Part shown: one piece after another, positions 27,801-40,639 of the stretch
How positions within the stretch are numbered: the first letter of the stretch is position 1
How the letters are laid out: every line of letters starts with the position of its first letter
Assembly (NCBI GenBank): GCA_018697195.1
Contig: CM031870.1
Location: forward strand, 4,808,497 to 4,872,496
Direction of reading: 5' to 3'
DNA: 64,000 bases
Source: Certhia americana
Taxonomy: Eukaryota; Chordata; Aves; Passeriformes; Certhiidae
The notes under the pieces: generated by a model
The model's input: the letters and a program-made list of their open reading frames with translations, nothing else
The model's database searches: none
What the model was told of the DNA's origin: nothing
Translations under genes and position numbers: made by a program

Positions 27801-30800
27801 CTCTTTAACAAAAGGGGCTTGTCTCTCACACAGGGTAATAATTCTCTTCACATTAGCTGTCCTCTGGCAGGAGGACAGTACCTAGAAGTCTCCCAACTTG
27901 CCATCTCACTTTCCATGCTTTGGAATGCAGCCTTTTTTCTTCTACAGAAAAGACTACAGTAAATTTAAAAAAAACGCTGCCTTTCCTTTCAAGGGCCAAA
28001 AACGAACCTGTACATTGATATCCTCCTATAAAATATGTACTGCTAACCAAGAAACACCTAAAGGTGGGATGCAATTAACCTACACTCCTGGAAAACCTCT
28101 GCAAACAGTGAGGACTCTGGTTCCTTCCCCCAGAGCAAACAGCTCCGTGGCTGCTGGCAGAGCTGGTTACTGGCCAGTCTTACATTTCCAGCTTCTTGAT
28201 ACTGCCTTAACATGAGCATCTACAGAATAAGAATGTCCCAGACTTCAGTGGGCTATTTTTCAAGTAAGTGGAATGAGAATGAGGTCTTCCAATTTTAGCA
28301 TGCCTATAGCTTGTCTGAAGGACCTTAAGAGTCATGTATTTATAAATACTCCTCAGAATGAAACGGGCAATGATGTTCTTGACTATTCAGTATAATAAGC
28401 ACATGCAATACATCTAGAGAACCACAACATCTTCTAACATGGACAGACATATAATCAATACAAAAACATTCTCAGGCTTTCTAACCAGGGGGCATTACTT
28501 TCATTAAGTGACCAAGGACACTACCTTGAATTGTTTAGTTATTTCTTCAGTCAGTCCCAGAACATACTGCAAAACCTCAAAGGATTTTATTCAATTATTG
28601 TGAAGAAAATTACACCCCAACTGAATGCTCTGACACAGAAAAAGAAAATCAACCCAAATTCTTATTGATTTAACCCATATTTGTGAAGAAGTGTTAAAGG
28701 CACCCAAACTGACAACACAATTCAAAAGATGACGGTGACTAAAAAGAAAGGTTAGTTGTAAGAGTGGGGTGTAAATCATATCTTGACAGGTGGGTGAGAT
28801 TCACAAGTTTGACTTGCATTTGGAGGAGGATAAAGATCATTTAGGTATAGCAGTTAAATATTTTTCTGATTTAGGCTGGAGGAGTAGAAGCAGTACAGCT
28901 ATGAACACAGTGATTCCAGTGAGCATTAATATAAGTTCTATTAATAAGTCATAGCCAACTCTATTAATAGCATTGTGGTATCAAACTTCACTGTACAGCT
29001 TTCTGCAGGGCTACATCTCAAGCCAATTTCTTTAAAGAAAAGACTCTGTAAAGATTGAATTGTCAAAGGCAGAATAAAACAGGTTAGAATATAAGCAAAA
29101 CAAACAGGTGAGGGGTAAGAAGCGAATTTCAACATGCAAATATTTCTGATTAGCAGTTCTCCCTTTCCTCAGTCTTCAAATATTGTTTGACCCAGACCAG
29201 GAAGAGCTACAATAACAGATGTCATTCTGCACATACACAGCAATCAGAGGCACAGCAAGAACCTGCACAAGAGATTGTAGTTTACTTTGCTGACGCCCTG
29301 GAAGCAGGCTCACATCAGTGTACCAAGTAGTTTTCCCCCCATTATTTTAACATCTGAGGCTTCACGCAATTTTAAAGAAAGAGTTTGCCAATCCTTCTTT
29401 TCTACATAAGGAAGAATTACAATGAATTAATTTCAACCTAGTTTAACTATACTGGCCTTCATTAATAAAGTTATTAAACTTCATCTTACCCAGCTCTATC
29501 CATTTCTAAATACACCTAATAATTTAACATAACAAAATGGCAAGCTGGAAAGTTTCAGCACATATAACCCCCTTTCCACTTCAGTTTTGCAAAACAGTCT
29601 TCACACATGTAACAAGACAAACACTTGGCTGTCCCCTAAATAAATCCCACCAAAGTCATAATGAAATATTCTCCAGATGTCCAACAGGATTTAGCATTCT
29701 GCATCTTCCTTTTTACTTGCCAACTGCTTCACTGGATGAGGATTTTGGACAGGAATAGCACAGGAGTTTAACCTGTCAGGAGTTACAATATTTCAGCCAA
29801 TCTCTAAGGCACATTTGCAACATGAAGGTAACTAAATCCATGCACTAATACAGAAATGAAACTGCTGCTGAATACAAGGCACATAGATCACCTTTCATTG
29901 CTCAGCATGATTTTCTTGAAATTGGAAAAGCCACTTGTATTTAACCAACATTTTACCAACGGTTTTTAATAAAATTCAGGAAAAAATTGCGATTCAATTG
30001 ATGCAACATAAAACACATCACATTTTGCAACACTACTGACATTAAGCTATAGCTTAAAAAAAAAAAAAAAAAAACAAACAAAACATGATCCCTAACAGAA
30101 AATGGAAAAGTACAGTTTTAGAGCACACAAAAGGAAGAGTATTAACTCAGTAATCTCTTAATGCTACAGTTTTGCTAACTTCTGTTTTATTGGTCAGTAG
30201 CCAAGTACTCTCCTATCTTTATACTGGACTTTAGTAACAATATATAATAATGACATAAAGAGGGAATGGAAAAGCAAATCTCATACTGCATCCTAACAAA
30301 CAATCATTTTTTAAACTTAAAGTTAGCTAAACCAATGCCTCAGGTTCACTGACGCATTTTGAAGCAAGTATATAATATCTCAACAGCAGGAAAAGCTCAA
30401 TAAATTGTTGTTGTTTTAATCTGCTATATGAATACTAAAAAACTCAAAATAGGCATCACAACACTAGTTCTGAAAACATAATACAAAAACTACCAAACAC
30501 TACAGTTAGCTTTTAGAAGACTGAAGTGATTTAAGAAAAAGAGACAAGAAAAAACCAAGACCATTAGAAGATAACTAGAAAAAGATACAAGGAAAAGCAA
30601 GTTCATTAGAACACAGATTTTACATTCACCCAACAAGCAGCTTCGCTAAAAGAAGTAATCAGTATGTTACTTCCAGCCAAGTCCCACACTAGTGGCAATG
30701 AGTGTGCAAAAATCAGTGTTTTAAAGTGAAAGTGGTCCCAAGTCACAAAAGAAAGCACACACCGAAGTTACAAGCCACAGAACATCAAATAATTTTGAGG

Positions 30801-31148
30801 ACATATTTATAGAAATCCAACAGCAGTTGTAACTAGGCGGACACAAGTTATTCATAGCAACTAATAAACACTGAGTCATTCTCTTAGTCATTGTCCTGTC
30901 AGTTCAACATTTTCTTTCCTCCAATTAGGACACAATATTTGTTTTCAAAACAGACTAGAAAAAGCCCACTTCTTCAAGGAAGTCAGCTACTTACCATGAA
31001 AGCTTAACTCGCCAGGATTAGCAACATTCAGAGAACAGACAGTTTGTCCACAAGAAGAAAAGGGTTCTCACCTGAGTGCATATGTATAGCCAGTGTTCTC
31101 TGGCAGACATTGGGGAGGGGTGTACGTGTGTAGACGTGAAAAGTCCAT
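9879..31148 (-). CDS. SUN1: SUN1, complete coding region in 21 exons (868 aa)
   Basis: SUN1 spans the inner nuclear membrane and, with KASH nesprins, forms the LINC complex coupling lamina to cytoskeleton. Minus-strand exons: 31148-31072, 25458-25267, 24902-24712, 23585-23559, 23458-23267, 21601-21479, 20519-20436, 18596-18498, 17858-17765, 17649-17591, 16430-16285, 16150-15926, 15422-15336, 14964-14921, 14050-13915, 13366-13112, 12582-12498, 12092-11977, 11501-11334, 10504-10412, 9992-9879. They sum to 2,607 bases with compatible phases. The start sits in a strong Kozak context (caccATGG). Layout: lamin-facing N-terminus (DSPRMSRRSLRLA near residue 70), hydrophobic segments about 296-360, transmembrane helix about 364-383, coiled coils about 430-660, SUN domain about 690-868. 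Cys714 (STRCSETY), Cys752 (GNCWAF) and Cys856 (YTCLYRF) have the spacing of the human SUN2 KASH-bonding and internal-disulfide cysteines. Confidence 0.96.
18597..20435 (-). other. SUN1 intron between coding exons 7 and 8
   Basis: No exon or known repeat seen. The flanking phases join directly (T + GT gives Cys), so no exon is needed here. Confidence 0.6.
23559..23585 (-). other. SUN1: SUN1 27-nt microexon (coding exon 4)
   Basis: Encodes LDEEGDPK with split glycines on both sides, matching the acidic linker of the family. It begins and ends in phase 1, so leaving it out keeps the frame. On the minus strand a run of 25 T (plus-strand A 23,595-23,619) lies directly upstream of its acceptor. 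Confidence 0.85.
23595..23619. repeat. A25 homopolymer upstream of the SUN1 microexon
   Basis: Run of 25 A (T on the sense strand of SUN1), ten bases from the microexon boundary. Length may be affected by sequencing error. Confidence 0.9.
25459..31071 (-). other. SUN1 intron after coding exon 1
   Basis: About 5.6 kb, AT-rich, with an A-run near 30,057-30,074. I find no exon that would keep frame between exon 1 (ends CTC AG) and exon 2 (starts T TCG); the direct join restores the expected serine. Confidence 0.65.
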
Positions 31149-31168
31149 GGTGACAGTTTCAAATCATA
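31149..31168 (-). other. SUN1 5'UTR part of the first coding exon
   Basis: A 3' splice site (ttttacag on the minus strand) ends at 31169, leaving 20 bases of leader before the ATG. Hence at least one non-coding exon lies further right, consistent with the CpG islands at 35.8-38.1 kb. Confidence 0.75.
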
Positions 31169-34100
31169 CTGTAAAAGGTGAAAATAAAGTAATGCAATGA
31201 CTTAAAATTATGTCAAGTCAATCTAGGAGCCTTTGCACTGTTCAGCCTGTGTTATCAAGCATTGAAATAAAAGATCTGTTACCAGAAACATGGAGCTCTC
31301 AGTAGTGGAGTAGTATTGCTCCTAGTGCCAGATACCCCTTATCATTACTACAGGAAGCTCAGGGTATTTTTCTGACTGTGACCTTCTTTATGATTCTCTA
31401 TTTTTAGCTATTTCCACATTCTCTGGAACATGACAGTTATGAGCCAAATTCTTAACACAACCAAACTACAACATTTCCACATGAACTACGTTATGCTGGT
31501 ATCCCCTAAAGAAGCTAATATAAAAATCTAAATAACTACACAGCCATGCTTCAGAGATCTCTTCAAATAATGTTTTGTTTTGAGTGCCCTCTGAGCAAAG
31601 CACAGGCTGCTCTGTGCACCAAGGATAACGCAGATGAAACTTAAGAAAGTTTTTACATATAGTCAAATCATTTTACTCTAGCACTTTTGAATACCATCCA
31701 CTAAGCAGCAAGGGAGTATCCTTCATTTCACATAATTTATTCCTGTCATTCAAACCACTGAATACACACCCTAACAAAAGAGCCAACTGCAAAGTGACTC
31801 ATAGTGTGTAGAATCAGGCATATTTTCCAAAGTGCCATCCACTTACAAAAGAACAACAAACCCAAAGCCAAAACTACCAAAACAAAAGCACCCAAGCAAC
31901 ATCTGTAAAACTTTCCATGGGGTCTTAGAAAGGTATTATAGCTCTTGGAAGAAAATAAAAACTGATGTTGTCATATCAACAAACTCACAGAGCTGCATGG
32001 CTGACTACTTGTGGTACTATGAACAATTAGACTTTTAATTTCAAAGTATTGGCAAAAAATCTTCAGCCCTTCTCAGTTTCATTAGCCAAAGAAAATTTTA
32101 ATTTTGTAGAAAGGATTCTTGGATGATGGCTTATTTGTAGTTAACAAATAGGGATTTGGCTATTCTGGATTTGCAGAGTTAGCAAGACAGAATCCTGCCT
32201 ACTTTCACATTATGACTCCTATTTCAACAACACTAAAAGATATTCCAGACATCTGTGAATACCTAAACCAGGATAAAAATATCCTCAGCTAATTTTCATA
32301 ATCATAACATCAACAAGCATCTCATTTTGGAAATGCACTTTCCTATGCTGAAATAAGAGCTTTCATTTTGTACAGCTACATATGCATAAGAAATTGGGGG
32401 AAAAAAGCAGGTACAGGCAAAAGTAGCTCAAAAGAAATCTGTACACGTAACATTAAAATGCTCTTAGTCCATCCACCTGTAGCTCCAAATCCTGAGGCCA
32501 GTAAGGAAGTAGGATATTTCCATTACTACTGAAGACTTAGAAAATTAAAACTTCTAGGCCTAAGCATCATAGCTTCCTGAATCCAAGCACCTCCCATGCA
32601 AACTGGGGTTAATGAAAAATAAAGTCTCTTGCTATTTACTTTTTTTTTTGTATCATAGAGAACACATTTCCATTAAATGATGCTCTGCGTTCACTTCATT
32701 TGCCCCAGAGCCATAATGCTTTCACTAACTTGTATATAAATCTGTTATTTGTTTACAGGAAGCTTAAATCAGTGGTGCAGAAGCATTAGCAAAGCAGTCT
32801 CATTCTTCTGCTGGAATGAGCAGCAAATTCTGTTGGAATATGTCACAACTGCTGCCTTACTTTATCAACAAACAGGAGCTCAATTTAGCACACAGGAAAT
32901 GGGGACCAGAGAGTAAAGGCTCCCCAGTAACAAAAGTGCAAATACAGTGAATTTCAAGATGAGGGATGTTGCTAACATCAGAGAGCACTTATATTAAAGA
33001 ACAGCAAAACAGGTTCCTCAGACATATGCCTACTGAAATTGAAAACTATGATTAAGGTTGATCTGTTTGATTTGGTTCATCCCAATACAGACTTTTAACG
33101 CCCAAGGTCAAAAAACCTTGTTTAGTTTCCACTGGAGGCACAAAACCTATTTTTTAACTGGCAACTCAGTAGCTAATCTTTCTGACACCCAGCAATATTC
33201 TCCCACACGGAAAGCTCAGCTTTGCCAGTGAGCTTTGAGCAGCTCCCCAGCTCCTCCCTGTCTCCACTGCCCATATGGGCAGGGCAACGGCTGAGTTTGA
33301 AAAACAACATATTGGCTCAGTTTTTTCCCTGTTCTTTTCCCTTTCACCACCAGTTCACTCTTTACTTGATTTCTGAATAAATAAAATGCTAGAACATAAA
33401 TAATATGTCTTATTTGATAAGGTTTTAATTGTATCATTAAGTTATTATAGATAAAATATGTGCTCAACAAAGGCAGTGCTAACTGCAAAGCCTCGAAGGT
33501 ACTTAGGCGTAGGTCTATTAATAGCTGGGTTTCACAGCACTGAGCTCTCCAGTGAAGATATCAGGTTTGCCATCTAAACACCACACTTAGAAGATTCAGA
33601 GGTTTGGTTTGATTCACTGCTTGCCTGACGCTCTAAAATTAATTCTGACTCAAGAGGAGAAACATCTACTCGATTTTTCAAAGCAACAGAACAGGCTTAA
33701 CTGACTTAAATAGAATTTGAAAACCATCTTCAGAGATGACCACCACCATTTGCAAAAATGGGCATCTAGAATTTACTATATAATTGGATTTTTTTTAAAC
33801 CTGACTTTTAGTTCAGCAGCTTAATTTTAGCTATCCACCTCTTCAAAACAAATGATCAACCCAATTTATTTAGAAATATTCTACATTCTCATTACAAAAC
33901 AGACACAGGGTGGGTGGAGGACACTGACTCACTCTAATTTGCTCGCTGATGTTTAACAGCACTCCACCTTTCGTGTATTATCATTCTTCTTGCTTATGAA
34001 ACTTTCCTACACAACTGGAACAGAAACAGACATACTAATAAAATATGTTGAAAATTTTAAATCACAAAACTTGGCAGAGAACTTGAAGGTAGGCACTGTA

Positions 34101-37100
34101 CTTAGTTCCAGTTTGAACACTTCTGGTTGCCCCACACCTTTCTGCTTTAGGTACCATAGATCTGTCTGGACTCAAGTTTCACGTAGATTTTTAGTTTCAG
34201 CTTTGTTGCAAGATTACCAGGCTCAAACTCCAAAAGAGCTTTTTTCCCTTTTGTAGTAGCCCATAAATATCTACTTCTAATACTAAGGGATGTACAATGC
34301 AAGAACCAAGCATGTAATTCTATAAAACCCCCAAGTGATAAAAAATACTTTGATAAGACAGCCCACAGTGAATTAAAGGGAAGCACAGTTCTCCTTGCAA
34401 GTTCCTGGAATGCAAGCGGACACTACGTGGGCCTGAGCTTACAAGCCAACTTGCATGTTCCTGCAGAGGAGACAGCTGGATTATTTGCCTTTTTTTGGGA
34501 AGCAGACACAACAGTCATCCTAAGCATTAGCTCTCCCTTGCAATTAAACTGAATCTGTGTTACAATAAATGAGCACAGCAGAAGGGCAGGAGAAGACAGA
34601 TTGTGACTCTGTCAGAACACAAGGATGCTCAGGAACTCCTGTAATCAGTGCAGCAGAATTTACCTTCACACAAGGCCCTTGGCTGTCTCCAAAGGACTCT
34701 GCAGCTTCTGAGTGACATGAGGCTGCACCACTAACTCAAAAAAAAGCCTGTCTATCTGACAGCCACTTTCACAATCAGACAGCCTCAACAAAATCCTAGC
34801 ACCATGGCAGCAAGCTTCCTGGCTTCCAGGGAAGATGATGAAATGCTCCACAAGTGGCCTTTATGCACAGAAGCATCACAAGGCAGAGGGAGCAGCACCA
34901 AACACTGACCATGCACTACAAACACCTCACAGGGACAGACACAAACCCTCACTGAGAGCTTTTGGGTACACAGACTTGTACAAACATACTGTCCAGGCAG
35001 TTCCTCATGAAAACCCTTTGCAACAAAGGAAGTGGTAAATTGCCATTTCACAAAAGGGACCCTGGCAGTGCAGAAATATTCACCAAAGTCTGTTAGACAA
35101 TGAGAAAATTCCCAAGACAGCACATTAGCATGTCCTAATTTTTTATATTGCAAGGGATAAAAAAATTATATAATAAATTCTTAGATACTGGTAGTACTAC
35201 TTCAAATAGAACCTGTACTATCCTCAGATTTTAAAGCCAAGTAAGTTTAAGACAGTAAGACTTAACACATTTAATGCCACAAACGCTGAACAGATTTAGG
35301 CAAACTATCAGTAACAATGAAACTGGAACATGCAAACTCCATCAGTTCCTGAGAGCAAGCCACTTTTTACTTGTAATTTCAATTTTTATTTTCTTCTACT
35401 ATTCAGAATAACCAATAAATTCACCATTTTTTGTTAGAAGAATGCAAATTCCTAAGAAAATATATTCCACAAAGGATGTTTCACCATAGCAAGTAAAGTA
35501 CTGGTTTAAACAGGCTGAAGAGCAAAGAGCTCCAAGCTAAATCAACATTTTATTAAAACACATATTCAGAAAACAGCATCATTCCTTTAAAAGAGCAACT
35601 CAAAGGAAACAAACCACCCCACACACACACACACAATAAAACCGATATTTTATACTACATGTTACCATTGAGCAGGCTGGCATAGATCCCCAAACACAGG
35701 TGTCAAACTACAGCACCACCAACAAAACCCAGGCTCATCACAAAGCAGCAAGGCGGCACATTGACATTCCGTACCTCTCGAACCGCTCTTTAAAGGGGGC
35801 GGAGGGGGGAGCTGACAAAACGCAGCGGCGGTGAAACCATCAGCGCGCCCGTTCATTGTTTACACACCGGGCCCGGCGGCCAGCACAGCGCCTCAGAGCC
35901 CGGGCCGCTCGGGCCCTGCGGCACACACCGTGTCCCCACAGCCCGAGCTCCGCCATCCGCCGCCGCCCGGCCTCACGGCCCGCTCCAGGCCGTGCCATCG
36001 AGCCTAAAATGGCTCCCGGCCCCAACAAAGCCCGCAGCGCCCGCCGGCCCGGCCCCCACGCTCCCGTCACTCGCGGAGTTTGAATTCACTGGAGGCACCC
36101 AACACACCGCCTTAACCCCTCCGGCTCCGCCGCCGCACAACAAAAGGCGTGCTGCTGCTGCTACACCTCGCCCGTCACGCTGCCGAAAGGCTTCACCGGC
36201 CAGATAACACCCCCCCGCCCCAGAAACAGCGATCAAATTAAACCCCGACATCTTACTCTGTATAAGCGACACCTGAATGCCTAAACGCCCACGCCTTATA
36301 ATCACCAAATTACGAGCCAGTCAAGCACCGCAGATTTAAGGGTATCTGTACACCAGCACATTTACTAATAGACTTTTTGCAATGTAAAAAGCATGCTAAG
36401 CTTGTCAATAAAACCCTCCGTCCAGCTCGCGACAAAAAAAAAAAATACCCTGCAACTCGCTTCCACAACGCTGGTATGAAAACCAGCAACTAGTAATTCA
36501 CCCCCATACGTAAAAGCAAGAATTAGACATTAGGATTCACTGGGAAATTCAACAGAAACATGAGCCTGGAACAGTCAGTTGAAAAGCACTGAAACAGAAA
36601 CATTTAAAAAAAAAAAAAAAAAGCAAATATTTCTTCCTTTTTGCATAACGTTAAACTGAAAACCAGATGGTGGGATGGGGTGGGCCTGCAAATGCCGCAG
36701 AAACTCGGAATTTGATAGCTAATATTTTCCTTCCCTAAAACATGCTATAAACAATTTATTTATAAAATGTATTTTATTTTAACGTAGTATAACGTTAAAT
36801 AAGGGAACGTAAAATAAGGCAAACCAAATACTTTTTCTTCCCAGCAGATATAAAACTTACAGGAACTGTCAGAAAACAGGTGCTGTCCCCAGCGTTTCTG
36901 ACACTTCTAACCCTGTGGTCACTGAAGAGCAGCCAAACGTAAACACGGCATGAAGAGCTCAGCACTATCACCTCAAAGGAGCACAGCACTAAAATAGCAC
37001 ATTTTGCCGTAGAAACACGAGCAGTCACTCACTCGGCGAGCGATGACAAACTCTTCTACAGTAAACTCGTCTGTCGAACAACGCTTTCCCCACAGAAGCA

Positions 37101-37187
37101 GCTGCCCGGAGGTGACAGCCGGGGGACAGCGAGGGCAGGTTTGTCTACCTGTGCTACCCAGAGAGAACACCCACCACAGCACGTTAC
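31169..37187 (-). other. SUN1 5'UTR intron(s)
   Basis: About 6 kb between the candidate leader exon and the first coding exon. AT-rich, with a CA microsatellite near 35,620 and the second CpG island. From 34,697 on it belongs to copy A of the repeated block. No coding exon seen; extra non-coding exons could be hidden here. Confidence 0.6.
35790..36210 (-). promoter_or_regulatory. second CpG island (copy A), possible alternative SUN1 promoter
   Basis: A separate CpG-rich block 1 kb downstream (in SUN1 direction) of the main island, with an AT-rich stretch between. It contains 'aaaatggctcccgg', close to a YY1-type promoter motif. Recurs in C at about 45,590-45,990, while the inverted copy B ends before reaching it. 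Its role is inferred from composition and position only. Confidence 0.5.
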
Positions 37188-37260
37188 CTTTGCACCAAGG
37201 CTCGGCAGCTGCGGCGAGCACCGGCACCACCGCGCACTTATCAGCTCTTTCACAATCAGG
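37188..37260 (-). other. second candidate SUN1 non-coding exon (copy A)
   Basis: On the minus strand 'ggtgcaaag|gtaacg' gives a good donor at 37188/37187. Equivalent donors exist in C (47,022/47,021) and in inverted form in B (43,519-43,522), so this site is conserved across all copies. It may be an alternative first exon or an internal 5'UTR exon. Confidence 0.4.
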
Positions 37261-37761
37261 GCGGAAAGCTGCAGGTTATAGTTTCTTCTGACAAGGAAAC
37301 CCTCCAGGTGCCAGGCCCAGAGGGACCGGGGCAGCTGAGGTCTCTCCCTCCTCCCAGCGAACAGCGCCGACCGACAGAACTCCGGGCTAACAAGGGGTCA
37401 GCGCTGCCCCACGACTCCAGCACGCCCCGCTGCCTCCCCTGCGCCGCTGCCCGAGGCGGGGACGGCGATCCCCGCCCCGGGGGAGGCCGCAGACCCGAGA
37501 CACCGCGCCCGGAGGGACACACGCGGGCGGGCAGCCGCCACAACGCGGCCCGGCCCGGCGGGGAAGCGGCGCGCGGGCGGGGGGGGCCGGGGCGGGGGCG
37601 GACGGGGAAAGGGTGAGCGGGGCGGGGGGGCGGTTGCAAACGACCGGGCGGGCTGAGCCCCGCCGCCTCCAGCCCGCGCCTCAAGGGGGGGCGCGAGCGG
37701 GGAGCGAGGCCCGGCCCGCGCGACGGGGATCCGCGACGGGGGGATCGGGGCGGAGGTTACC

Positions 37762-37830
37762 TGGTGCCGGCGCAGCGAAGGAAAGGCCAGAGCCGGCGGC
37801 GGCGGCTTGAGATTGCCGGCCCCGCCCGCT
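37762..37830 (-). other. candidate SUN1 non-coding first exon (copy A)
   Basis: In the CpG island of copy A, the minus strand carries a GC-rich leader-like stretch ending in the donor 'caccag|gtaacc' at 37761/37760. The same donor recurs in copy C at 47,602/47,601 but is lost in copy B. There is no transcript evidence, so the 5' limit is a guess and the exon is inferred from the donor, the CpG island and the need for an upstream non-coding exon. Confidence 0.45.
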
Positions 37831-38382
37831 TTGCCGAGGCCGCCGGGCGCCCCCGTCCCCCCCCCCGCCCCCGCGCGCGGCGCGTGCCCTCGGCAACCAG
37901 ACGCCCAAGCCCCCCCCTTCAGCCGCCCCCCGCCCCGCGCCGCCCCTCACACACGGGCACGGGCTCGGGCTGGGCTCCGGCTCCTGATCCGCATCCGACT
38001 CCTCGGGACCCGCTCGGGGGTGCCCCCTCCGCCGCCGCAGTACCGCCGCCCCCTTGCTCGCTTCCCCCTCCTAAAAATGGAGCGTGGGAGCCTCTGGAGA
38101 GAGCATGTGCAGAGGCGAGGAGAGTAACTCAATTTTTCACTCAAGGCCTCTAAATGATTGAGTCACTGACTTTCCCTACCAATGTTTCCTCTGTTTCCTT
38201 CCTACCCGGCTTTTTGGGATTTTCCTTCCCTTTGATTCGTCCTCCGCTAAGACTTTGGCTCTGGCGCAGCACACCCGGCGCTCGGTGGGGACTGAAAGCG
38301 TTCGGATCTGTGTGGGGCCCAACCGAATGTCACCAATGCCAAATATCGTGCCACTGAAACCTCCGGAACAGCGCACGGAAAA

Positions 38383-38536
38383 GAAATCAGAGAATGGTTT
38401 CAGCTTGGAACTGACCTTAAGTCTATCTAGTTCCAAATCCCTGCAAGGAGCCAAGGACGCTCCCACTACACCATGTACCTCAAGCCCTGTCCAACCTGGC
38501 CTGAACGCTTCCAGGAAGGGAACTGGTTCTTGGCAG
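38383..38536 (-). mobile_element. CR1 LINE 3' relic, copy A
   Basis: Minus-orientation CR1 tail: 'cagagaatggtttcagcttg', then the 'tctagttccaa' and 'tccaacctggcctgaacgct' landmarks of CR1 3' ends. Repeated at the equivalent places in B and C. Confidence 0.8.
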
Positions 38537-39870
38537 AGAAGAAAACAAGCCCCATTGTTCAAAACACACAGGGACGTATGCAAATACAGTTCAGTGTGGA
38601 GGACTGTGCCTCTGAGGCCTTTTTTTAAGTTCCTGAATTCACAGTCTCTTTCAAGACCAGTTGTAGGCAGGAGGGCAATGTCAGGGAACAGAATAGGGAA
38701 TTTTTTATGTCACTTGGGAAATGCTAACCAGGCCATAAGTTGTTATTGTAGTGTGCAAGAGAAAAAAAGCTCACTGTGAAAGACTGGCTGATAAATATGT
38801 AATTATCAAATAATCCAATGTTTGGATACCAACTGAGAGAAGGCAGCAATCCTTAAGAAACAGAAAATGCAGAAAAAAACATGCACTAAGGCAGTAGTTG
38901 GATAACGATGTAGCAATGATTTTGAGTAATTCCTAGTTTCTTTTAGAAGTGTTTGCGCCCAGCTACATGACAGTTTATGATGCTGCAGCCAAAGCTGAGC
39001 TGAACCCAGTGACACTTGGAACCCAGGTATGTTTTGGACAGATGTGCAGCACATAGCAGTCCCCTCCTCCCTGCACATGGCGAGTATATTGCAGGAATCA
39101 GTTTTCTGGCCTCTCCTTCCTCTTTCGGTTACTTACCTCCACGCCTATTTTCCTGTCTTAAGAGTAGATAATTTTTTAAAGCGCTTAAGATACTCAGTGG
39201 CAAAATCAACTTCTTAGTTGAAATCTCCTGAAATCCTCGGTGGTACGAGGACAAGTCCTCTCAGGGATGTTTCCCACCCTATTTCCCTGGAGCTCCTTCC
39301 GGAGGGCAGGTCAGCACTCAGCTGTGGCAGACAGGCATGCCATTCTCCAGAGTAACTGCTGCTCAGCCTCCGGGCTGCCTGACTTGTCCTGAGCAGTTGT
39401 TTTTCCATCACCAGGCCAAGAGGCTGGATGGAGGATGAGCTTCAATTTGCCTCCACTACTCAGTAGGGAGGCATAGAGCCTTTTAAGTTTCAGGATTTAG
39501 AGGAACTTGGCAGATGTCTTGGTTCCTTAAAACAAAGCTGGTGTGTACAGGGAGTTAGTTTTCTACATTCAGAAGAAATGCCTGAGGCAAACAAAAATCC
39601 CTTCAAGGTTTCTCAGCACCTAACAAGTTCTGAATGTAATAGTGGGCCTGGACCAATTTGTTGTTGGCTAAATTGAAATGTATAGAGAGAAACATGGGTC
39701 AGTCGAAGAATAGAAATTTAATTGACCATATTAAAAATGTCCATTTTTAACATTGTAGAGGGCAGTTAGGAAATTTTTTTAAAGGAATAAAAAGCTTGCT
39801 TGGACAGACACCAGTATGGGGAAAAATGCCTACAATACAAGCGCCAAACCATCCCAGGACACCATTTTCA

Positions 39871-40072
39871 TTCCCTTCCCTCCCTCCCCCTTCCCTTCAC
39901 AGTTCCATTCATTATCAGCACTGCCATTACATTCAACCTTCACCGTCCCCTTCCACTTCCCTTCACTTACCTTACCTTCCCTTCCCCTTCCCTTTTCCCG
40001 TTTCCCTTCCCTTCCCTTCCTTCCCTTTGCCTTCCCTTCCCTTTCCCTTCCCTCCCTCCTTCCCTTCTTCCA
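39871..40072 (+). repeat. (TTCCC)n microsatellite, copy A
   Basis: Imperfect TTCCC/TTCC pentamer tract interrupted by about 60 bases of less regular sequence. The pentamer gives long open frames of repeating Ser-Leu-Pro-Phe-Pro that are not genes. Confidence 0.9.
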
Positions 40073-40639
40073 CACATTTTTGACTCCATTAACACTATGA
40101 TTCCCATTCCCAGTGCTTCCTGCAGTACACCTAATCGAAACCTGTTCATGCTCTACAATCTGGCCATTGCTATGGAAAGGGCAAATCCACACAGTGATTG
40201 AAGTACGGACGGAATGTGGCAGAAACAGGTCAGTGAGGTGTTTCTGAGCTGGGTAGTACTGGGCATGGCATGCTGCTGCACAGCATGGGAGTGGGACCTT
40301 TGTGTCCATGGCTGGGCAGAGACTCATCATATATATGTAGTAGTATGAAAATCACCTAAGTTAAGATTGTAATTGATTTCCTGCTCATAAAGAAATGTTT
40401 CTCGGCACATGGTTAAGCTCAGCAGGGGCCTTTCCCCACACCTCTCAGCCCACAGAAGGAAAGGAGGGCAGATAACAAGAGGTATCCATTAATAATAATT
40501 CACTGCACATTAGGGAGAATGGGGTGATGCCTTGGGGTGACTATGAGGGGGAAAGGAAGAAGGAAAGGAAAGGAGGGAAAGCACTGGGGAATGGGAAATA
40601 ATATGGTGGGAAGGGGAGCAAAAATGTGGGAAGAAGGTG

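Larger units (their letters stand above)
37180..38130 (-). promoter_or_regulatory. SUN1 CpG-island promoter, copy A
   Basis: About 1 kb of dense CpG and G/C runs, without TATA, at the 5' side of SUN1. It holds both candidate non-coding exons. Long open frames across it on both strands are compositional artefacts. It recurs inverted at 42,560-43,530 (B) and directly at 47,000-47,960 (C). Confidence 0.75.
34697..40449 (+). repeat. repeated SUN1-promoter block, copy A
   Basis: About 5.75 kb continuous with SUN1 on its left. It aligns by eye along its whole length to copy C (44,507-50,150) in direct orientation, with many single-base insertions, deletions and substitutions. Its right half (about 37,181-40,117) also aligns to copy B in inverted orientation. 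It contains two CpG islands, the candidate non-coding exons, a CR1 relic and a TTCCC microsatellite. Confidence 0.9.
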
